Shown here: in pieces, positions 1 through 8,268 of the stretch
How positions within the stretch are numbered: position 1 is the stretch's first letter
How the letters are laid out: the number at the start of each line of letters is the position of its first letter
Assembly (NCBI GenBank): GCA_016744615.1
Contig: JADGEA010000017.1
Location: forward strand, 1-35,063
DNA length: 35,063 nt
Direction: 5' to 3'
Source of the DNA: Flavobacteriaceae bacterium
GTDB taxonomy: Bacteria > Bacteroidota > Bacteroidia > Flavobacteriales > Flavobacteriaceae
The notes under the pieces: generated by a model
The model's input: the letters and a program-made list of their open reading frames with translations, nothing else
Told to the model about the DNA's origin: nothing
Database searches by the model: none
Made by a program: the position numbers and the translations under genes

Positions 1-1
1 T

Positions 2-778
2 GATTCAAAATTAAATGTTTATGCAAAAAAAAATAAGATAAAAACTTTTGATATACCAAAAAATGTAGGTGGTAGGTTTTCTGTTTTTAGTGCAGTCGGT
101 TTATTACCCTTAGCAATTGTAGGAATAGATATAGATGAGTTATTAAATGGAGCTCGAGATATATATGATTCTTTTTTTAACAAAAATGAAGCCTATAATA
201 GATTGATGAAAAAAGCAAGGTTTTTTACTGAGTATAAGAATAGTTTTAATATAAATGTTGTTTTTTCTTATTCTTCAAGGCTAGAAGGTTTTAATAAGTG
301 GTATATTCAATTATGGGGTGAAAGTCTAGGTAAGATAGATATTAATAGCACAAGACAAGGTTTAACCCCTATTGGTATTATTGGCCCAATTGATCAGCAT
401 TCTTTTTTACAATTGATAGTCGAAGGAAAAAGAGATAAAACTGTGACAGTAATTAAGGTAGATGATTTTGATAGTAATTTAAAGATACCATCCATTAAGC
501 TAGAAGGACTAGAGGATTTAGATTATATAGATGGAATAGAATTTTCTTCACTCATAAACAAACAAGCCGATGCTACTATAGAGTCAATAAACAGTCTAAA
601 TGATATCCCTTGTGATGTTATTACTATTGATGGAGTTTGTGAAAAATCAATTGCAGGTTTATTATATGAGTATGAACTTTTAACATCTCTTTGTGCAAAG
701 TTTATGTATATAAATGCTTATGATCAGCCTGGAGTTGAAAATGGAAAGAAAATATTAAAAGAGAAACTAAGTGAATAA
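2..778 (+). CDS. pgi: Glucose-6-phosphate isomerase, 3' part (5' end outside the window)
   Basis: Interconverts glucose-6-phosphate and fructose-6-phosphate in the cytosol, feeding both glycolysis and hexosamine/nucleotide-sugar supply. The open frame runs from the window edge, so the first 200 bases are coding and the TTG at 203 is internal, not a start. The 258 visible residues carry the strong Pgi signatures NVGGRFSVFSAVGLLP near the left edge, WYIQLWGESLGK, then DQHSFLQL with EGKRDKTVT, and near the C-terminus NAYDQPGVENGKK. The family is usually about 400-550 residues, so roughly the last half is seen. The stop overlaps the GTG start of the following dehydratase gene by 8 bases, tying pgi transcriptionally to the surface-glycan locus. 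Identification is by direct motif recognition and is very secure. Confidence 0.96.
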   Translation, partial: DSKLNVYAKKNKIKTFDIPKNVGGRFSVFSAVGLLPLAIVGIDIDELLNGARDIYDSFFNKNEAYNRLMKKARFFTEYKNSFNINVVFSYSSRLEGFNKWYIQLWGESLGKIDINSTRQGLTPIGIIGPIDQHSFLQLIVEGKRDKTVTVIKVDDFDSNLKIPSIKLEGLEDLDYIDGIEFSSLINKQADATIESINSLNDIPCDVITIDGVCEKSIAGLLYEYELLTSLCAKFMYINAYDQPGVENGKKILKEKLSE

Positions 779-1961
779 TATTTTAAATCTAATTGGACGT
801 AGTAAAGAATTATTAGTGGATGATATAGCTACATCCAATAAAGATTTAGAAAAAATTATTTCTTTTTCATCCTTCCTTGTACTTGGTGGAGCTGGTTCTA
901 TAGGTCAAGCAGTTACAAAAGAGATATTTAAAAGAAATCCTAAAAAACTTCATGTTGTAGACATCAGTGAGAATAATATGGTTGAGCTAGTACGTGATAT
1001 ACGAAGTAGTATTGGATATATTGATGGGGATTTTCAAACTTTTGCTCTTGATATTGGAAGTGTTGAATACGATGCCTTTATTAAGCAGGATGGAAAATAC
1101 GATTATGTATTAAACCTTTCAGCATTAAAACATGTAAGAAGTGAAAAAGATCCATTTACTTTAATGAGAATGCTTGATGTGAATGTATTTAATACAGATA
1201 AAACACTTCAACAATCCATAGATAATCAAACCAAAAAGTATTTTTGTGTAAGTACTGATAAAGCGGCAAATCCAGTTAATATGATGGGGGCTAGTAAAAG
1301 AATTATGGAAATGTTTGTTATGAGAAAGTCTAAGCAAATTGATGTGTCTATGGCTAGGTTCGCAAATGTTGCATTTAGTGACGGTAGTTTACTTTATGGA
1401 TTTAATCAAAGGATTCAAAAAAAGCAACCTATTGTTGCGCCAAATGATATTAAAAGATATTTTGTAACACCCCAAGAGAGTGGTGAACTTTGCTTGATGT
1501 CATGTATATTTGGAGAGAATAGAGATATATTCTTTCCAAGATTAAGTGAGGATTTGCATTTAATATCTTTTGCTGATATTGCGATGAAATATCTAGAAGA
1601 TTTAAGTTATGAACCATATTTATGTAAAGATGAAGATGAAGCAAGGGAGTTAGCTAAAACTTTACCGGAAAAAGGAAAATGGCCATGTCTATTCACTTCC
1701 AGTGATACAACAGGTGAAAAAGATTTTGAAGAGTTTTTTACAGATAGTGAAACTTTAGATATGACAAGATTTGAAAATTTGTGTGTGATTAAAAATAAAG
1801 CATTATATGACGAGAAAAAATTAAATAATTTTGAAAGAACAATAATAAAATTCAAAGATAATCTTTCTTGGACTAAAGAAAGTATTATCGAACAGTTTTT
1901 TATAATGATACCTGAGTTTGGGCATAAGGAAATGGGTAAATACTTAGATGGGAAAATGTAG
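771..1961 (+). CDS. NDP-HexNAc C6-dehydratase (LegB/PseB/CapD family)
   Basis: Probable first enzyme of the nonulosonic-acid branch: removes water across C5/C6 of a nucleotide-activated GlcNAc to give the 4-keto-6-deoxy sugar. A Rossmann NAD-binding motif, LGGAGSIGQAVTKEI, lies at about residues 38-52. The active site reads T162-D163-K164 followed by M172 and K176, the MxxxK form of the SDR catalytic pair that typifies C6 dehydratases such as PglF. At 396 residues it is longer than PseB or LegB (about 320-335), with an added C-terminal part containing TTGEKDFEEFF. It begins with GTG, preceded by an AAAGAG ribosome-binding sequence, inside the end of pgi, and runs into the aminotransferase. 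The neighbours favour a legionaminic/bacillosamine-type product. Whether the carrier is UDP or GDP cannot be read from sequence. Confidence 0.85.
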   Translation: MNNILNLIGRSKELLVDDIATSNKDLEKIISFSSFLVLGGAGSIGQAVTKEIFKRNPKKLHVVDISENNMVELVRDIRSSIGYIDGDFQTFALDIGSVEYDAFIKQDGKYDYVLNLSALKHVRSEKDPFTLMRMLDVNVFNTDKTLQQSIDNQTKKYFCVSTDKAANPVNMMGASKRIMEMFVMRKSKQIDVSMARFANVAFSDGSLLYGFNQRIQKKQPIVAPNDIKRYFVTPQESGELCLMSCIFGENRDIFFPRLSEDLHLISFADIAMKYLEDLSYEPYLCKDEDEARELAKTLPEKGKWPCLFTSSDTTGEKDFEEFFTDSETLDMTRFENLCVIKNKALYDEKKLNNFERTIIKFKDNLSWTKESIIEQFFIMIPEFGHKEMGKYLDGKM

Positions 1962-3100
1962 TGCAAGATATTGTTGATTTTATACAAAAAACTTTTAATA
2001 CAAAAGAGTTTATTCCTCTTCATGAACCTAGGTTTATAGGAAATGAAAAAAAATATTTAAATGATTGTATCGACTCTACTTTTGTTTCAAGTGTGGGAAC
2101 ATATGTAGATAAGTTTGAAAAGATATTTGCTCAAAAAACTGGTAGTAAATATGCCATTGCAACTGTGAATGGCACTTCAGCATTACATGTGTCACTTATT
2201 TTATCAGACGTGATAAGAGGTGATGAGGTAATAACGCAACCGCTTACTTTTATTGCTACCTGTAACGCTATTGATTATATTGGGGCAAGACCTGTTTTTG
2301 TTGATGTTGATTTAGATACTATGGGGCTTTCTCCATTTGCGTTGAAAGATTTTTTAGAAAAAAATTGTGAAATAGTAGAGAATCAATGTATTAACAAAAC
2401 TACAGATAAAGTAATAAGAGCATGTGTCCCTATGCATACTTTTGGGCATCCATGTAAAATTGATGAGATACGAAATATTTGTAATGCATGGAATATAACA
2501 TTAGTAGAAGATGCAGCAGAAAGTTTAGGGAGTTATTATAAAAATCAGCATACAGGAACTTTTGGTAAGTTGGGTACTTTTAGTTTTAATGGAAATAAAA
2601 TCATCACTTCTGGTGGTGGTGGTGTTATTGTAACAGACGATGAAAAGTTAGCTCAGCGTGCAAAACATATAACAACTACGGCAAAAGTACCACATAAGTG
2701 GGAATATACACATGATGAGATAGGCTATAATTATAGAATGCCTAATTTAAATGCTGCCTTACTTGTAGCTCAATTAGAACAAGTAGAGAATTTTTTAGAG
2801 GATAAACGAGAATTAGCATCTGAATATAAAAAGTTTTTTGATCCTAATAAAGAGATAGATTTTGTACAAGAACCAGAAAATGCTAAATCGAATTATTGGC
2901 TTCAATCGGTGATAGTTAAAGATATCATAAAGCGAAATAAGTTTTTAGAATATACAAATCGAAATGGTGTGATGACTCGACCAATATGGAAGTTAATGAA
3001 CGAATTAAAAATGTTCAAAGATTGTCAATCTACAAGTTTAAACAATGCTAAGTATCTTGAAGAAAGAGTAGTTAATATTACAAGTAGTGTACGGTTATGA
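1961..3100 (+). CDS. legC: LegC-type PLP aminotransferase (DegT/DnrJ/EryC1 family)
   Basis: Expected to transfer an amino group to C4 of the 4-keto-6-deoxy-HexNAc made by the preceding dehydratase, giving a 4-amino sugar nucleotide. The 379-residue length is normal. Visible family motifs are NGTSALHVSL near the N-terminus for phosphate binding, VEDAAESLGSYY for the cofactor aspartate, and FSFNGNKIITSGGGG with the PLP lysine at K213. The start is GTG at 1961, sharing its first G with the stop of the upstream gene; its end overlaps the NeuD-like gene by 4 bases. The order dehydratase, aminotransferase, acetyltransferase is the standard first half of bacillosamine/legionaminic biosynthesis. LegC versus PglE-type naming rests on context and the N-terminal region, so the symbol is tentative. 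Confidence 0.85.
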   Translation: MQDIVDFIQKTFNTKEFIPLHEPRFIGNEKKYLNDCIDSTFVSSVGTYVDKFEKIFAQKTGSKYAIATVNGTSALHVSLILSDVIRGDEVITQPLTFIATCNAIDYIGARPVFVDVDLDTMGLSPFALKDFLEKNCEIVENQCINKTTDKVIRACVPMHTFGHPCKIDEIRNICNAWNITLVEDAAESLGSYYKNQHTGTFGKLGTFSFNGNKIITSGGGGVIVTDDEKLAQRAKHITTTAKVPHKWEYTHDEIGYNYRMPNLNAALLVAQLEQVENFLEDKRELASEYKKFFDPNKEIDFVQEPENAKSNYWLQSVIVKDIIKRNKFLEYTNRNGVMTRPIWKLMNELKMFKDCQSTSLNNAKYLEERVVNITSSVRL

Positions 3101-3672
3101 AAGAAAAAATACTTTTAATTGGTGGTGGTGGTCATTGCAGATCTGTAATTGATGTTATTGAGCTAGAAGATAAATATGAAATTGCTGGAATAATTGATAA
3201 AAAGGAACTTGTTGGTCAGGATGTTCTTGGGTATAAAGTTATAGGTTGTGATAATGATTTAAGTGTGTTGATAGAAAAATATAAATATGCAATCTTAACA
3301 ATTGGGCACCTGAGAAAGTATACGCAAAGAGTGAGCTTATTTAATTTATTATTAAAAATAGGATATGAACTACCTGTTATCGTTTCACCATTAGCGTATG
3401 TCTCAAAACACACAGTTATTGGTAAAGGAACGGTAGTGATGCACCATGCTTTTATAAATACAAGTGCTAAAGTTGGTAAAAATTGTATAATTAATACAAA
3501 AGCATTAGTAGAACATGATACAACAATAGAAGATAATTGTCATATTTCAACTGCAGCAGTTATTAATGGTGGAGTTGTTGTACAAGCGGGGAGTTTTGTT
3601 GGCAGTAATGCGACTATAAAAGAGTATATTGAAGTAAGTGGATTTATAAACGCTGGAAGTGTGAAGAGTTGA
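3097..3672 (+). CDS. NeuD/PglD-type sugar N- or O-acetyltransferase
   Basis: A left-handed beta-helix acetyltransferase of the NeuD/PglD/PerB family, 191 residues. The N-terminal Rossmann-like sugar-binding part begins with LLIGGGGHCRSVIDVI. The hexapeptide-repeat C-terminal half follows from about residue 95, with the catalytic histidine expected at H140 in ALVEHDTTIEDNCHIS. It most likely acetylates the 4-amino group introduced by the LegC-like enzyme using acetyl-CoA, as PglD and LegH do; NeuD-type O-acetylation of the finished nonulosonate is the alternative. The gene overlaps its upstream neighbour by 4 bases (ATGA) and the next gene by 4 bases, implying translational coupling. Confidence 0.85.
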   Translation: MKEKILLIGGGGHCRSVIDVIELEDKYEIAGIIDKKELVGQDVLGYKVIGCDNDLSVLIEKYKYAILTIGHLRKYTQRVSLFNLLLKIGYELPVIVSPLAYVSKHTVIGKGTVVMHHAFINTSAKVGKNCIINTKALVEHDTTIEDNCHISTAAVINGGVVVQAGSFVGSNATIKEYIEVSGFINAGSVKS

Positions 3673-4364
3673 AGAAAAATAAGATAGCTTTTTTAACAAT
3701 AGTTTTTCCTATGAATATACATTTTCTAGATGAATTTTTTACTTCAATGCTAAAACAAACTTATATAAAATATGATCTAATAGTAGTAAATGATGGATAT
3801 AAAGAATTTAAAGACATAAAAAGAAAGTATGATTCCTTAAATATTATAGAACTGGAATACTCTAGTTCTCCTGCTAAAAATAGAGAGCATGGTATAAACT
3901 ATATTATAGAGGAGCAGTATGATATTTTAATTTTTGGTGATAGTGACGATTATTTTAGTGACAATAGAATAGAAAAGTCCATTTCTTTATTAGATAAATA
4001 TGATATTGTTGTTAATGATTTATCATTATTTAATGATAAGGAAGTTTATTCTGAGAAGTATATTTCAAATAGAATTGAAAATAATTCAATAGTAGAATAT
4101 GATTTTATAAAAGACAAAAATATTTTTGGATTGTCGAATACTGCATTAAAAATTGATATTTTAGATAAAGTTGAATTTGATGATCAACTTGTAGCAGTTG
4201 ATTGGTATTTTTATAAAAATTTATTGAAATCAAATGCTAGAGCAGTTTTTACAAATGAAACCGAAACATTCTATAGACAGTATGCCAATAATACTATAGG
4301 ATTATGTCCGAGTAGTAATACTTTTCCTTTATGGTGGGAAAATAGAAATCTTAAAGGAAATTAA
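3669..4364 (+). CDS. Small GT-A fold glycosyltransferase embedded in the nonulosonate module
   Basis: A 231-residue protein with a family-2-like nucleotide-diphospho-sugar transferase layout: KIAFLTIVFP at the N-terminus, LIVVNDGY at about residue 37, and the acidic metal/nucleotide site IFGDSDDYF at about residue 92. It is shorter than most GT2 enzymes. It starts at TTG (3669), whose bases overlap the TGA of the acetyltransferase, and is followed by a canonical NeuB gene after a short gap. Its position inside the sugar-synthesis genes, rather than with the other transferases, suggests it acts on or transfers a product of this module. That is inference; donor and acceptor cannot be read from sequence. 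Confidence 0.7.
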   Translation: MKKNKIAFLTIVFPMNIHFLDEFFTSMLKQTYIKYDLIVVNDGYKEFKDIKRKYDSLNIIELEYSSSPAKNREHGINYIIEEQYDILIFGDSDDYFSDNRIEKSISLLDKYDIVVNDLSLFNDKEVYSEKYISNRIENNSIVEYDFIKDKNIFGLSNTALKIDILDKVEFDDQLVAVDWYFYKNLLKSNARAVFTNETETFYRQYANNTIGLCPSSNTFPLWWENRNLKGN

Positions 4365-4369
4365 CTGAT

Positions 4370-5431
4370 ATGAACATACAATTAACTAAAAGTAAAGAAA
4401 TTTCAAATTTTACTAAACCTTATATCATTGCTGAATTAGGTTCAAACCATAATGGAAATATGGAGTTAGCAAAAAAGTTGATTATTGAAGCAAAAGAAGC
4501 TGGTGCTGATTGTGTAAAGTTTCAAAGTTGGAGTAAAGATTCTATATTTGCTAAAAAAAAATATGATGATAATTACTTTATTGCGGATGATTATAGAAGT
4601 AGAACTGATTATTCATTAGAAGAAATAGTAGAAGCATACTCAATATCAGAGTCTGAACTCTTAGAGATGAAGAAGTTCTCAGATGAAATTGGTATTGATT
4701 GTACATCAACCCCTTTTAGTAAAAAAGAGGCTGACTTTTTAGTTAAGCAAATGGATACACCATTTATTAAGGTGGCATCGATGGACTTGAATAATTACCC
4801 ATTCTTAGAATATCTTGCTAAGAAAGGAAAACCAATGGTTATCTCAACTGGTTTAAGTGAATTGTTTGAAATTGATAAGGCTGTAAAGACTATAGAAAAG
4901 GCGGGAAATAATCACATTGTTATTTTACATTGTGTTGCCACTTATCCACCAATAGACAGTGATGTGAATCTAAATAATATTACAACATTAATGAAAATAT
5001 ACCCTGATTATCCAGTTGGTTTTTCTGATCATACATTAGGTACAACAATTCCATTGGCCTCTGTTGCTTTAGGTGCATGTTTAATAGAAAAACATTTTAC
5101 ACTGGATAAAAATATGGAAGGTTGGGATCACAAAGTTTCAGCTACAAAAGATGAAATGCAAGAAATTGTTAGAAATGCGACACGAATATCAGAAGCTTTA
5201 GGTTCATTTAGAATTATTTCAACTGAGAGTGATGAAAAGAAAAGAGAGTTCAGAAGAAGTATCGTACTTGCAAGGGATATAAAAGAAGGTGAAATTATCA
5301 CTAAAGATGACATAGACTATAAAAGACCTGGTGGTGGCTTTTCACCAGAGATGACAGAATATATAGTTGGAAGAAAAGTAAAAATTAATTTGTTTTACGA
5401 TAGTGTTTTATCAAATGAGGATTTAGTATAG
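4370..5431 (+). CDS. neuB: Nonulosonic acid synthase, canonical NeuB/LegI type
   Basis: Condenses phosphoenolpyruvate with a six-carbon N-acetylated sugar to form a nine-carbon nonulosonic acid (sialic, legionaminic or relative). All hallmark segments are present in its 353 residues: IIAELGSNHNGN, VKFQSW, CTSTPFS, VASMDLNN, LHCVATYPP, then H221 in GFSDHTLG and H242 in IEKHFTLD. The two histidines are 21 residues apart, matching the metal ligands His215 and His236 of meningococcal NeuB. A C-terminal antifreeze-like SAF domain follows from about residue 290, with KRPGGGF. A good AAAGGA ribosome-binding site precedes the ATG. It is followed 18 bases later by a second, divergent NeuB-like gene. 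Product identity (legionaminic versus another NulO) is inferred from neighbours. Confidence 0.92.
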   Translation: MNIQLTKSKEISNFTKPYIIAELGSNHNGNMELAKKLIIEAKEAGADCVKFQSWSKDSIFAKKKYDDNYFIADDYRSRTDYSLEEIVEAYSISESELLEMKKFSDEIGIDCTSTPFSKKEADFLVKQMDTPFIKVASMDLNNYPFLEYLAKKGKPMVISTGLSELFEIDKAVKTIEKAGNNHIVILHCVATYPPIDSDVNLNNITTLMKIYPDYPVGFSDHTLGTTIPLASVALGACLIEKHFTLDKNMEGWDHKVSATKDEMQEIVRNATRISEALGSFRIISTESDEKKREFRRSIVLARDIKEGEIITKDDIDYKRPGGGFSPEMTEYIVGRKVKINLFYDSVLSNEDLV

Positions 5432-5449
5432 TGTTAAGAGGAATTACTT

Positions 5450-6499
5450 ATGCATAGAGTTGTTAAAATTGGTAATAAACTAATTGGTAAAGGACATCCA
5501 ACTTTTATTGTTGTAGAACTTGGAGTCTGTCATGAACAAAATATTGAATTAGCAAAAAGCTTTATTCAAAAGGCAAAAGATGCTGGTGCAGATGCTGTAA
5601 AAGTTGAAGCTTTCCAAGCTGATGATTTTGTGCTAGATAGAACAATGCTACATAAATATGGCACAGTTAATGGTCAAGTAGAAGAGAACTATTATGAGTT
5701 GTTAAAACGACTTGAGTTAAATCTTGACCAAATTAAAGAACTCAAAGAAAAAGCTGATGAAGCCGGTATATTATTCTTTTCTACAGTACATGATAAAGAA
5801 GATACAGATTTTTTTGATGATTTAGGTGTGTGTGCATATAAAATAGCATCAGTAGATATGACACACTTACCACTTATAAGGCATTTAGCAAAAAAAGGTA
5901 AACCAGTGTTTATGGATACTGGTGCTGCTTATACAGGAGAAATAGATGCTGCGATAAGAGCATTTGAAGCAGAAGGTTTTCAAGATCTGATTATTATGCA
6001 TAACCCTATGGGCTATCCAGCACCTACTGACAAAACAGATTTGAAAATGATACCAGCTATTCAAGAAGCGTTTGAAGTGCCAGTAGGGTTGTCTTGCCAT
6101 ACTCCTGGTTTTGATATGGTTATAGCATCTACTGCAATGGGAAGTAATGTTATAGAAAAACCTGTAACAAGAGACAATTCAATATTAAGTCCAGAACATA
6201 TTTTTGCTTTTTTAGATACTGAAACTAATGAATATGTATCGAAAGTAAGAAATACAGAAGTATCTATGGGGAATAGGAGACGTTCTCATATTCCAGATAC
6301 AGCACATGGACGTGCAAAACGAAGAGGTATATATATTAAAAATAATTTAGAAAAGGGGCATATACTCAGGGAAGATGACTTATTGTTTAGAGTCCCAAAT
6401 ATAGAAATTGCATCTTTAGAAATAGATAAAGTAGTAGGTTCTACTTTAAAAGAATCGTTAAACGCTAAAGAACCCTTGAAATGGATTCATATTGACTAA
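5450..6499 (+). CDS. Divergent NeuB/SpsE-family paralog with altered active site
   Basis: A 349-residue protein with the same TIM barrel plus SAF layout as its upstream neighbour, but changed at key points. It keeps VVELGVCHEQN, AVKVEAF and YKIASVDM. H217 in GLSCHTPGF aligns with the first metal histidine, although the usual SDHT is SCHT. The second metal histidine of the EKHFT motif is replaced by P238 in IEKPVTRD, at the same 21-residue spacing. LHCVATYP is MHNPMGYP, and the SAF motif RPGGG reads RVPNIE. An AGAGGA ribosome-binding site precedes ATG 5450. It may be a non-classical synthase, a different lyase-type enzyme, or a partner subunit of the canonical NeuB. Family membership is clear; the reaction is not. 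Confidence 0.8.
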   Translation: MHRVVKIGNKLIGKGHPTFIVVELGVCHEQNIELAKSFIQKAKDAGADAVKVEAFQADDFVLDRTMLHKYGTVNGQVEENYYELLKRLELNLDQIKELKEKADEAGILFFSTVHDKEDTDFFDDLGVCAYKIASVDMTHLPLIRHLAKKGKPVFMDTGAAYTGEIDAAIRAFEAEGFQDLIIMHNPMGYPAPTDKTDLKMIPAIQEAFEVPVGLSCHTPGFDMVIASTAMGSNVIEKPVTRDNSILSPEHIFAFLDTETNEYVSKVRNTEVSMGNRRRSHIPDTAHGRAKRRGIYIKNNLEKGHILREDDLLFRVPNIEIASLEIDKVVGSTLKESLNAKEPLKWIHID

Positions 6500-7172
6500 T
6501 GTTTTATGTGTTATACCAGCTAAAGGTAATTCTAGAAGATTAAAAAATAAGAATGGAGTACTATTAGGTAAAAAAATATTAGTTCAATATACAGTCGATG
6601 CTGCAATTGAATCACATTGTTTTTCAAAAATTATTTTAAGTAGTAATGATGATAATATTTTAAATAATGTAATAGACCACGATTTACTAGAGAAACATAA
6701 GAGACCTGATTATTTATGTGAAGATAATATACGGGCAAAAGATGTGGTTAAGTATTATTTAGAACAAGATAATACTTATACTCATGTAGCATTACTAATG
6801 CCAACTACACCATTTAGAAATCAAAAAGATATAAAAAATGCATTTGATATAACTTATAATAAAGATGCTGACACCCTCGTATCAGTTTGTGAGTTTGAAT
6901 TTAACCCATGGTTGGCAATTAAAGTGCAAGACAATAAAGGGATCCCATATTTTAGTGAAAATTTACAATGGGATAGAGAAGATAAATATTCTAAAGGCTA
7001 TCATCTAAATGGGGGGATATATATTGCAAAAATGGAGTACTTTTTAAAACATGAAACTTTTTTTGATGATACATCATATGTTTATATTATGCCACGAATA
7101 AGATCAATAGATATTGATACAGAAGAAGATTTTGAGTTAGCTACAATGCTTTTAAATAAAGGTAATGAATAA
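6492..7172 (+). CDS. CMP-nonulosonic acid cytidylyltransferase (NeuA/LegF/PseF family)
   Basis: Activates the nonulosonic acid with CTP to the CMP-sugar donor in the cytosol. The 226-residue protein opens with the P-loop-like CVIPAKGNSRRLKNKN, followed by LGKKILVQYTVDAA, and has the PTTPFRNQKDI segment (PTSPLR in most relatives) and a late IDIDTEEDFELA tail that carries the usual metal-binding aspartates. Length fits the single-domain CMP-sugar synthetases. The start must be TTG at 6492, because no ATG lies in frame before the signature; it overlaps the end of the NeuB paralog by 8 bases. A 44-base gap without obvious signals separates it from the next gene. Confidence 0.88.
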   Translation: MTNVLCVIPAKGNSRRLKNKNGVLLGKKILVQYTVDAAIESHCFSKIILSSNDDNILNNVIDHDLLEKHKRPDYLCEDNIRAKDVVKYYLEQDNTYTHVALLMPTTPFRNQKDIKNAFDITYNKDADTLVSVCEFEFNPWLAIKVQDNKGIPYFSENLQWDREDKYSKGYHLNGGIYIAKMEYFLKHETFFDDTSYVYIMPRIRSIDIDTEEDFELATMLLNKGNE

Positions 7173-7216
7173 TACGATAGAATAAAGAAAATTTATTAAA
7201 GGTTCATTATAATATT

Positions 7217-8266
7217 ATGTATGATATAAAAGACATTAGTGTTCATGCGAATGTTAGTATTAAATATATTTTAAATTTGTTGACTCAAACATCAAATAAA
7301 ATAATTCTTATTACAGATGAAAATAACAAACTATTGGGAACAATTAACGATGGAGATATAAGAAGGGGACTTTTAAAAGGTTATAGTATTACTGACTCAA
7401 TAGAGAATATATATTGTTCATCCCCTATAGTTGCTCATGCCAACGATTCGAAAAATGTAATCAATAATATAGCTAAAATGAATAGAGTTTTTCAGATACC
7501 TATCATTAATGATGATGGTGTAGTTATTGGGCTGGATAGATTAGATAAGCAAAACACAGGACTTAAAAAAACTAATAAAGTAATTTTAATGGTTGGTGGG
7601 TTAGGATCAAGACTAAGACCACTCACTGAATCTACCCCAAAACCAATGTTGAAGGTTGGTAATAAACCAATCCTACATACCATCATTCAAAATTTTGCTT
7701 TACATGGTTTTGTTGAGATTACAATGTGTGTAAATTATAAATCAGAAATTGTTCAAGAATACTTTGGTAATGGGCATGCTTTTGGGGTAAATATAGAATA
7801 TATTGTTGAAAAAAAAAGAATGGGAACTGCAGGTGCTTTAAGTTTGTTAAATGATAAACCAAAAGAAGCATTTTTTGTTATGAATGGCGACCTACTAACT
7901 AATGTAAACTTTGAACACCTACTTGATTATCATATATCATCTAAGTCTGTAGCTACAATGTGCGTACGTGAATATGACTTTCAAGTGCCATATGGTGTTG
8001 TGCATATTGAAGATTCAAAAGTACAATCTATCATTGAAAAACCGGTAAATAAATTTTTTGTAAATGCTGGAATATATATGTTTAATTCTGAAGTAATTGA
8101 TAGTATCCCTGAGAATAAATTTTTTGATATGCCAACCCTTTTTGAACAATTGATAGAGAAGCAGAAAAATGTTGTGTCATTTCCTATAAGGGAGTATTGG
8201 ATAGATATTGGTAAGTTAGACGAATATGAAAAAGCAAATCAAGAATATAAAGAAATTTTTATATAG
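7217..8266 (+). CDS. ptmE: CBS-domain sugar-1-phosphate nucleotidyltransferase (PtmE-like)
   Basis: A two-part protein of 349 residues. Residues about 1-115 form a CBS pair (IILITDENNKLLGTINDGDIRRG, given here as key stretch LGTINDGDIRRG, and IPIINDDGVVIGL). From residue 125 comes a nucleotidyltransferase domain starting MVGGLGSRLRPLTESTPKPM, with MNGDL and the IEKPV substrate loop. In Campylobacter jejuni, PtmE is known to be a glucosamine-1-phosphate guanylyltransferase supplying GDP-sugar for legionaminic acid. By homology this gene may provide the GDP-GlcN/GlcNAc that the LegB-like enzyme would use; nucleotide specificity is inferred. It has its own ATG with a weakly placed AAAGG upstream, and the 44-base gap before it is the largest in this part of the locus. 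Confidence 0.85.
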   Translation: MYDIKDISVHANVSIKYILNLLTQTSNKIILITDENNKLLGTINDGDIRRGLLKGYSITDSIENIYCSSPIVAHANDSKNVINNIAKMNRVFQIPIINDDGVVIGLDRLDKQNTGLKKTNKVILMVGGLGSRLRPLTESTPKPMLKVGNKPILHTIIQNFALHGFVEITMCVNYKSEIVQEYFGNGHAFGVNIEYIVEKKRMGTAGALSLLNDKPKEAFFVMNGDLLTNVNFEHLLDYHISSKSVATMCVREYDFQVPYGVVHIEDSKVQSIIEKPVNKFFVNAGIYMFNSEVIDSIPENKFFDMPTLFEQLIEKQKNVVSFPIREYWIDIGKLDEYEKANQEYKEIFI

Positions 8267-8268
8267 GT

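Noticed and set aside
7011-7016. G6 tracts here and near 23243, as in Campylobacter phase-variable genes
   Set aside because: Six bases is too short for strong slippage, and both frames are intact.
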